Source: Cladocopium goreaui
Lineage: Eukaryota > Sar > Dinophyceae > Suessiales > Symbiodiniaceae
Length of the DNA stretch: 64,000 bases
Assembly: GCA_947184155.2 (NCBI GenBank)
Contig: CAMXCT020000251.1
Coordinates: 163,501 to 227,500, forward strand
Reading direction: 5' to 3'
Part shown: in pieces, positions 59,866-64,000 of the stretch
Layout of the letters: each line of letters opens with the position of its first letter
Numbering within the stretch: the stretch's first letter is position 1
Notes under the pieces: generated by a model
What the model was told of the DNA's origin: nothing
The model's input: the letters and a program-made list of their open reading frames with translations, nothing else
Databases searched by the model: none
Translations under genes and position numbers: made by a program

Positions 59866-60200
59866 AAAGTTGAGTGCAGAGCCGACGGCCTCGTGCCAAT
59901 GCATTTTGCGATTTTTCCAGCCCATGTGTCTAAAATATTGCACCTGCCACGAAAAAGTGATGCCAGGTCATATGAAGTGCTGCACTTGTCACACAAAATC
60001 ACCTTACCAAACCTGACGATCTGATGCTCCAAAATCCAACTCCTCTCAGGAAATCAGCGCCCGGACCTCCTAACATCTCTGATGAACATGTCTCTTGTAC
60101 TGCGCCTGCCACACGAAATGCATCTTTACGGATCCTCTTGAAATGTCCCACGCCTGCCATCGTTTTTGGAAATGCTGCAAAACCCTCACGTTTTGCTCAA
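59866..60200. other. Transition region before the satellite
   Basis: Short frames here contain GCTGCACTTGTCACACGAAA-like strings repeated two or three times, probably diverged relatives of the satellite. No gene recognised. Confidence 0.4.
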
Positions 60201-60202
60201 AT

Positions 60203-60835
60203 TTGAAAAGGTGCACAATCCCTTGCGCTTGTCACGCGAAACGACATCTGAACGTCCAAAAGTGCTCCGAACCCGTCAGTTTTTTTTGCACTTTTGACTT
60301 CGAAATGTGCTTCGAGCCACAACGGTATACACTTTTTCGACATCTCAACTTCCAAAAATGCGCCGAGAATGGTTTATCTTGTACATTTTGATTTGGAAAC
60401 GTGCTTCGCGCCACAACGGCGTGCACTTTTCCATCATCTCAGCTTCCAAAAGTGGTCTGAGACCGTAAGTTTTTTACACTTTTGACTTCGAAATGTGGTT
60501 CGCGCCACAGCGGCGTGCACGTTTTCATCATCTTAACTTCCAAGAGTAGTCGGAGACAGTCCGTTTTTTACATTGTTCACTTCGAAATGTGGTTTGCGCC
60601 ACAACAGCGTGCACTTTTCCATCATCTCAACTTCCAAAAGTGGTCTGAGACCGTCAATTTTTTACACTGTTGACTTCGAAATGTGGTTCGCGCCACAACC
60701 GCCGTGCACTTTTCCATCATCTCAACTTCCAAAAGTGGTCTGAGACCGTCAATTTTTTACACTGTTGACTTCGAAATGTGGTTCGCGCAACAACGGCGTG
60801 CAATTTTTCATCTCTCCTCATCCCCCCAGATGGCT
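60203..60835 (+). repeat. 94-bp satellite, about six to seven units
   Basis: GACTTCGAAATGTGGTTCGC occurs every 94 bases (about 60296, 60390 degenerate, 60484, 60578, 60672, 60766). The unit includes CGGCGTGCACTTTTCCATCA and CTTCCAAAAGTGGTCTGAGA. The right units are nearly identical, the left ones diverged. Because 94 is not a multiple of three, every unit shifts the frame, so the many small frames are not genes. Confidence 0.9.
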
Positions 60836-61446
60836 TCCTGCACCCGCCGCTTTAGCGAGCCTACTTTCCGACCCTCCGGAGCCACAAATCATTGGAAAAA
60901 CGCAGTGTTTCAAGACTTTGCTACCTTTTCGCGCAAACGATGTTTGAAACAATTTCACCATAGGAGTGTGACATTCTTTATATCTTTTCTAGACGTGAAA
61001 AAAAAAGCAATACTCTCACTGCGGTGAGGGGGGTGCTTCACAGGAACATTGGTTTTCGATGGGTTTGGGCCGGGAAGTAACAGGTCCAGGTGGAAATAGT
61101 ATTATTTCAGCAGATCCAAACTAGTTCCGGGCTTCCACTGCCAGTTAAATAAGATGGCCCATCCCTGCATCAGTCCAGTAACTCTCACTGGGTTCCTTCG
61201 GCGTCTATTCAGCGTTGGTGATGATTCCACAGCCGTTCGCCTCACCCTTGCTACTGTTATATGGCCACGGGCCATGATTTTCGAACAAATGATCAATTTG
61301 TGGGCCCATTGGTCCTTCAATGTTGAACAATCGCCATTTGATTGGATCTTGTTTTTAGCTGGGAAACCCAGCCCAGAAGCAGCCTTTCAACCAAACAAAC
61401 GCTGTACGCTAGATCTGTTTGCGGGACAACTTTGATGCGTGAACAG
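60836..61446. other. Spacer with an unsupported open frame
   Basis: A + frame at 61154-61435 (starting MAHPCISPVTLTGFLRRLFS) is open for 93 codons but shows no motif. It may be a fragment or chance. Confidence 0.3.
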
Positions 61447-63057
61447 AAGAGACCGTCAGAGTCGCAAAAGGCGATGTTGGCGGTGGACACTTATTTAAAA
61501 TGCGTCATCATGCTGCAGAAAAACCGTGCGGCAGCCAGAGCTGAACGACAGATTGCCATGAAATGCCATGAATATCAATCAATTTGCTAAATTGAAGCCT
61601 ACTGAAATGCATGAACCAAATTGCATTATGGGTGAGTCAGATTGTTGTCCAAGTGTGATGGCCTACCATGGTCAAGAGTTAGATGATATATCAGGGGATG
61701 GTCATACCACCCCGAATAGGGAGGAACAATTGCCAAGTTAAGGACGCCCAACAACGTCAAGACGACAATTACTTACAACCCGCTTATACCATGGCTTATA
61801 CCGTGCTTTGACTATGGCACATTCAAGTAGAGTGATGAAATTATGTATGCGTTACCAATCACTCGATGTTCCCCTCTGTTGATCCATCACTCATGGACCC
61901 TACCAGCCCCTGGTAATTTATAGCCTGGCGATGTGCTCCCCATTGATATATCCATTCATAAATGATTTTCAAACGATTCAGGATTTTCAACCGTCATGCT
62001 CGGCTATGAGAGAGAACATGAGGTTTTTCACGTTTTGCTGGTGAAATTCAATGTTTTGTTCGTTCCCTTTCAATGTTTGTGCTGGTTGCGTCACCATTCT
62101 TGTTGGTCAAGTCATCTGGATAAGATATAACGACGACCTGCGACCTCACTGGAACGATGGTTTGTAGGGGTAACTATCCCAGCACAACCTGATGTCAGGT
62201 CAGTGAATTATATTGAAATATGACAATCTCCCCAGATCCATATCATTCCATACATTCAATGGATCTTAAATGGTTCATATCAACTTTAGTGGATTATTTC
62301 ATAGATTATTTCATAGATTAAATCCACGTGGGAGGATGGTTAGGATCTTTATCCTAATAAATTCTTCATTTCCAGCAATCCTACGATTGCGCAGCTTGCG
62401 CACGAACCGAGGTCTAGGAACCTTCCAAGCCAAGACTGCTCGCAGTTCCATCGTCTCCCGGCATGTCTCGAGGGGTTGCTGCTGATTTTTGTCTGATAGG
62501 AGGACCGGCTTCTCAAAAATGGAACGAGACTTCACATATCTTCACAATTTTAGGTGTTTATTAGCGCAATGCTTATTGCAATGTTGTTGTTGTTGTTGTT
62601 GTTGTTGTTGTGGTTGTGGTTGTGGTTGTGGTTGTGGAGTGGTGGTGGTGGTGGTGGTGGTGGTCGCCGTCGCCGTCGCCGTCGTCATTATTTGTTGTTA
62701 TTCATGAACAATCCAACATTATCATCTATTTAGACGGGTGAAGTTTGGATTCTTATCCATCAAGACTCAGTGGTCTCGTTAGTCACAATGGAAACCGAAC
62801 AAAGCATTGAGTCATATCATGATTCGCATCAAGGCAATGGGAGTCTTAGCGCTGGAGATGGATAAGGTTTAATAAAGTTTAATACATGATACCATTATAT
62901 AATACATCATTACCATGTGGTACGAGATGACAAGATATGACATGACAAGATCAAGATGCCATCGGAGGTGGTTCCCAAGTTCCCATCATGCACTTTATAT
63001 GCATTTCAGCCAGGAGAAGCTGAATCAAAACCAGAACTTGTCCGGACTGCTGTCAGG
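61447..63057 (+). CDS. Putative exons of one unrecognised gene
   Basis: Three exon-like pieces on +: 61447 to about 61557 after GAACAG (KRPSESQKAMLAVDTYLKCV ... MLQKNRAAARAERQ, helical, basic), about 62373-62465 (LRLRSLRTNRGLGTFQAKTA ... SSIVSRHVSR), and 63016-63057 after CAG (EKLNQNQNLSGLLS before GTACTC). Their linkage is by position only. Confidence 0.35.
62578..62690 (+). repeat. (TTG)n, (GGTTGT)n, (GGT)n, (CGC)n compound array
   Basis: Successive trinucleotide and hexanucleotide blocks with sharp borders, between candidate exons. Confidence 0.9.
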
Positions 63058-63548
63058 TACTCAGGGCGGTAGATTGATCATCCCATCAGCCTATCCCCAA
63101 CTTAGTCTCTTCGACGGTTCCGAGGCTCCCGGGGACGCCCTTTGCAAGCCGCTTGGCCTCGGATGTCACATCCCATCGACGTTCAAGCAGCGGGGGCCAC
63201 GTGGCTCAAGTTTCAGTGGTGTTTCCCATGGATTAAACCACCTCGCACACAGTTGACTTACACACACACACAAAAAGAGCAAAGACAACAAAGGTAAAAC
63301 CCACATCCAATCGTACTGGTAGCATCGACTTTGGGCACATATCCCAACACGTTTGCACAAAAAAATGGGCCCTCCAGCACCTGATGGTTCTGTGGCTGCT
63401 TTCAAGCCGCAGGCCTGGGAACTTTCTTCCGAATGGGGTGCTTTGACGTTTCAAGGGCGGCTTGCCTACTCTACCGTATAGCGTTTCACTTTCACTTTTG
63501 TTTGGGTTTGTGGTCATCCAAGCACCAAGCAGCTTCCATGATTCCTCC

Positions 63549-63755
63549 ATGACTTCCCCAAGCTTTGGCTCGAAAACGGTCCGCCTCACCGCCCTCGCCA
63601 TGCCCTCTGCTTCGAAAATGGTCGTTGCAACCGCTGCTGCGGCGGCTGGCGCGGCCTTCGTGACTCCCATGGCAACACAGACTGCGGCCCCCGTGCGCAG
63701 CCATCCAGCAGCTTCCAGCCGTGGTGCTGTGGAAAAGGGGCAAGGAACAGTGGCA
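63549..63755 (+). CDS. First exon of a probable organelle-targeted protein
   Basis: The ATG at 63549 opens MTSPSFGSKTVRLTALAMPS, then KMVVATAAAAAGAAFVT (hydrophobic), then ATQTAAPVRSHPAASSRGAV, ending VAM before GTAGGA. The Ser/Ala-rich, Arg-containing, low-acid composition with a hydrophobic block resembles dinoflagellate plastid-targeting presequences; the mature protein lies beyond the window. An upstream ATG at 63538 (MIPP then stop) would be a short upstream frame. Frame continuation past GTAGGA into VGAFGGNWDW is possible but less likely. Confidence 0.5.
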
Positions 63756-64000
63756 ATGGTAGGAGCTTTTGGGGGTAATTGGGATTGGGAGGATGGGGGA
63801 AGGATGTTTTTAGGATGGCATCACAAGACTATTGTTTCTGCAAATTATTCTATTGTGTGCATGTTGGTTGTCTATGTCTGTGACTGGTACGTGCTTGGAA
63901 GATGCCCCATTGTATTTTTTGTGGCGTGGTAATGCCAACCGGTTGTTGATTTGCTGCGAGCTTGGAATGACTGAACGAAGGCATAGATATTGAAGTGAAT

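Overview
The window looks like nuclear DNA of a dinoflagellate, most likely a Symbiodiniaceae-type alga. This is inferred from gene architecture, not from a species marker. Three things point there. First, every gene I can support reads on the + strand, a one-way gene array. Second, genes are cut into many short exons, and the introns often begin GC or GA instead of GT, usually inside a repeated AG|G junction. Third, introns and spacers are packed with long simple-sequence arrays and small inverted-repeat elements. Most long open frames outside the left end are low-complexity or antisense artefacts. The real coding signal lies in short exons, many below 60 codons, which I joined by conserved motifs and frame continuity.

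Layout. 1-5850: right part of a tyrosine-recombinase (YR) mobile element. Its single 1.8k-codon frame joins a possible C5-methyltransferase tail, a Tpt1/KptA-like RNA 2'-phosphotransferase domain, two membrane segments and a YR integrase. Two identical 93-bp repeats follow. 7.0-8.1 kb: small split gene of unknown function. 8.1-13.5 kb: mostly spacer with MITE-like elements and a few orphan exons. 13.5-17.1 kb: CCCH zinc-finger protein with an RS-rich tail. 17.3-20.8 kb: probable SPRY-domain gene. 21.6-28.4 kb: EngB/YihA-type GTPase gene in which G1, G2, G4 and G5 can be read in order across exons. 28.7-34.8 kb: unrecognised multi-exon gene carrying a 1.4-kb decamer array in one intron. 34.9-37.0 kb: nested tandem repeats. 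37.7-39.9 kb: exons of a possible succinyl-CoA-ligase-like gene. 40.4-47.25 kb: p24/TMED (GOLD-domain cargo receptor) gene with a 1.26-kb CA-rich array in an intron. 47.4-55.4 kb: HEAT-repeat gene with roughly one repeat per exon. 55.7-57.1 kb: ubiquitin-like plus FNIP-like 22-residue repeat gene with broken frames. 57.7 kb: a further HEAT-like exon. 58.2-60.9 kb: GTAGT-type microsatellites with a fold-back element inside, then a 94-bp satellite. 61.4-63.1 kb: orphan exons. 63.5 kb to the end: probable first exon of a new gene with a targeting-type N terminus.

The genes do not form one pathway. They are housekeeping and RNA-processing genes (ribosome-assembly GTPase, RS protein, secretory-pathway receptor) in one transcriptional direction. 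The most unusual item is the YR element carrying a tRNA-splicing-type phosphotransferase domain. The best genome-biology signal is the set of GC-AG and GA-AG introns supported by frame-continuous protein motifs.
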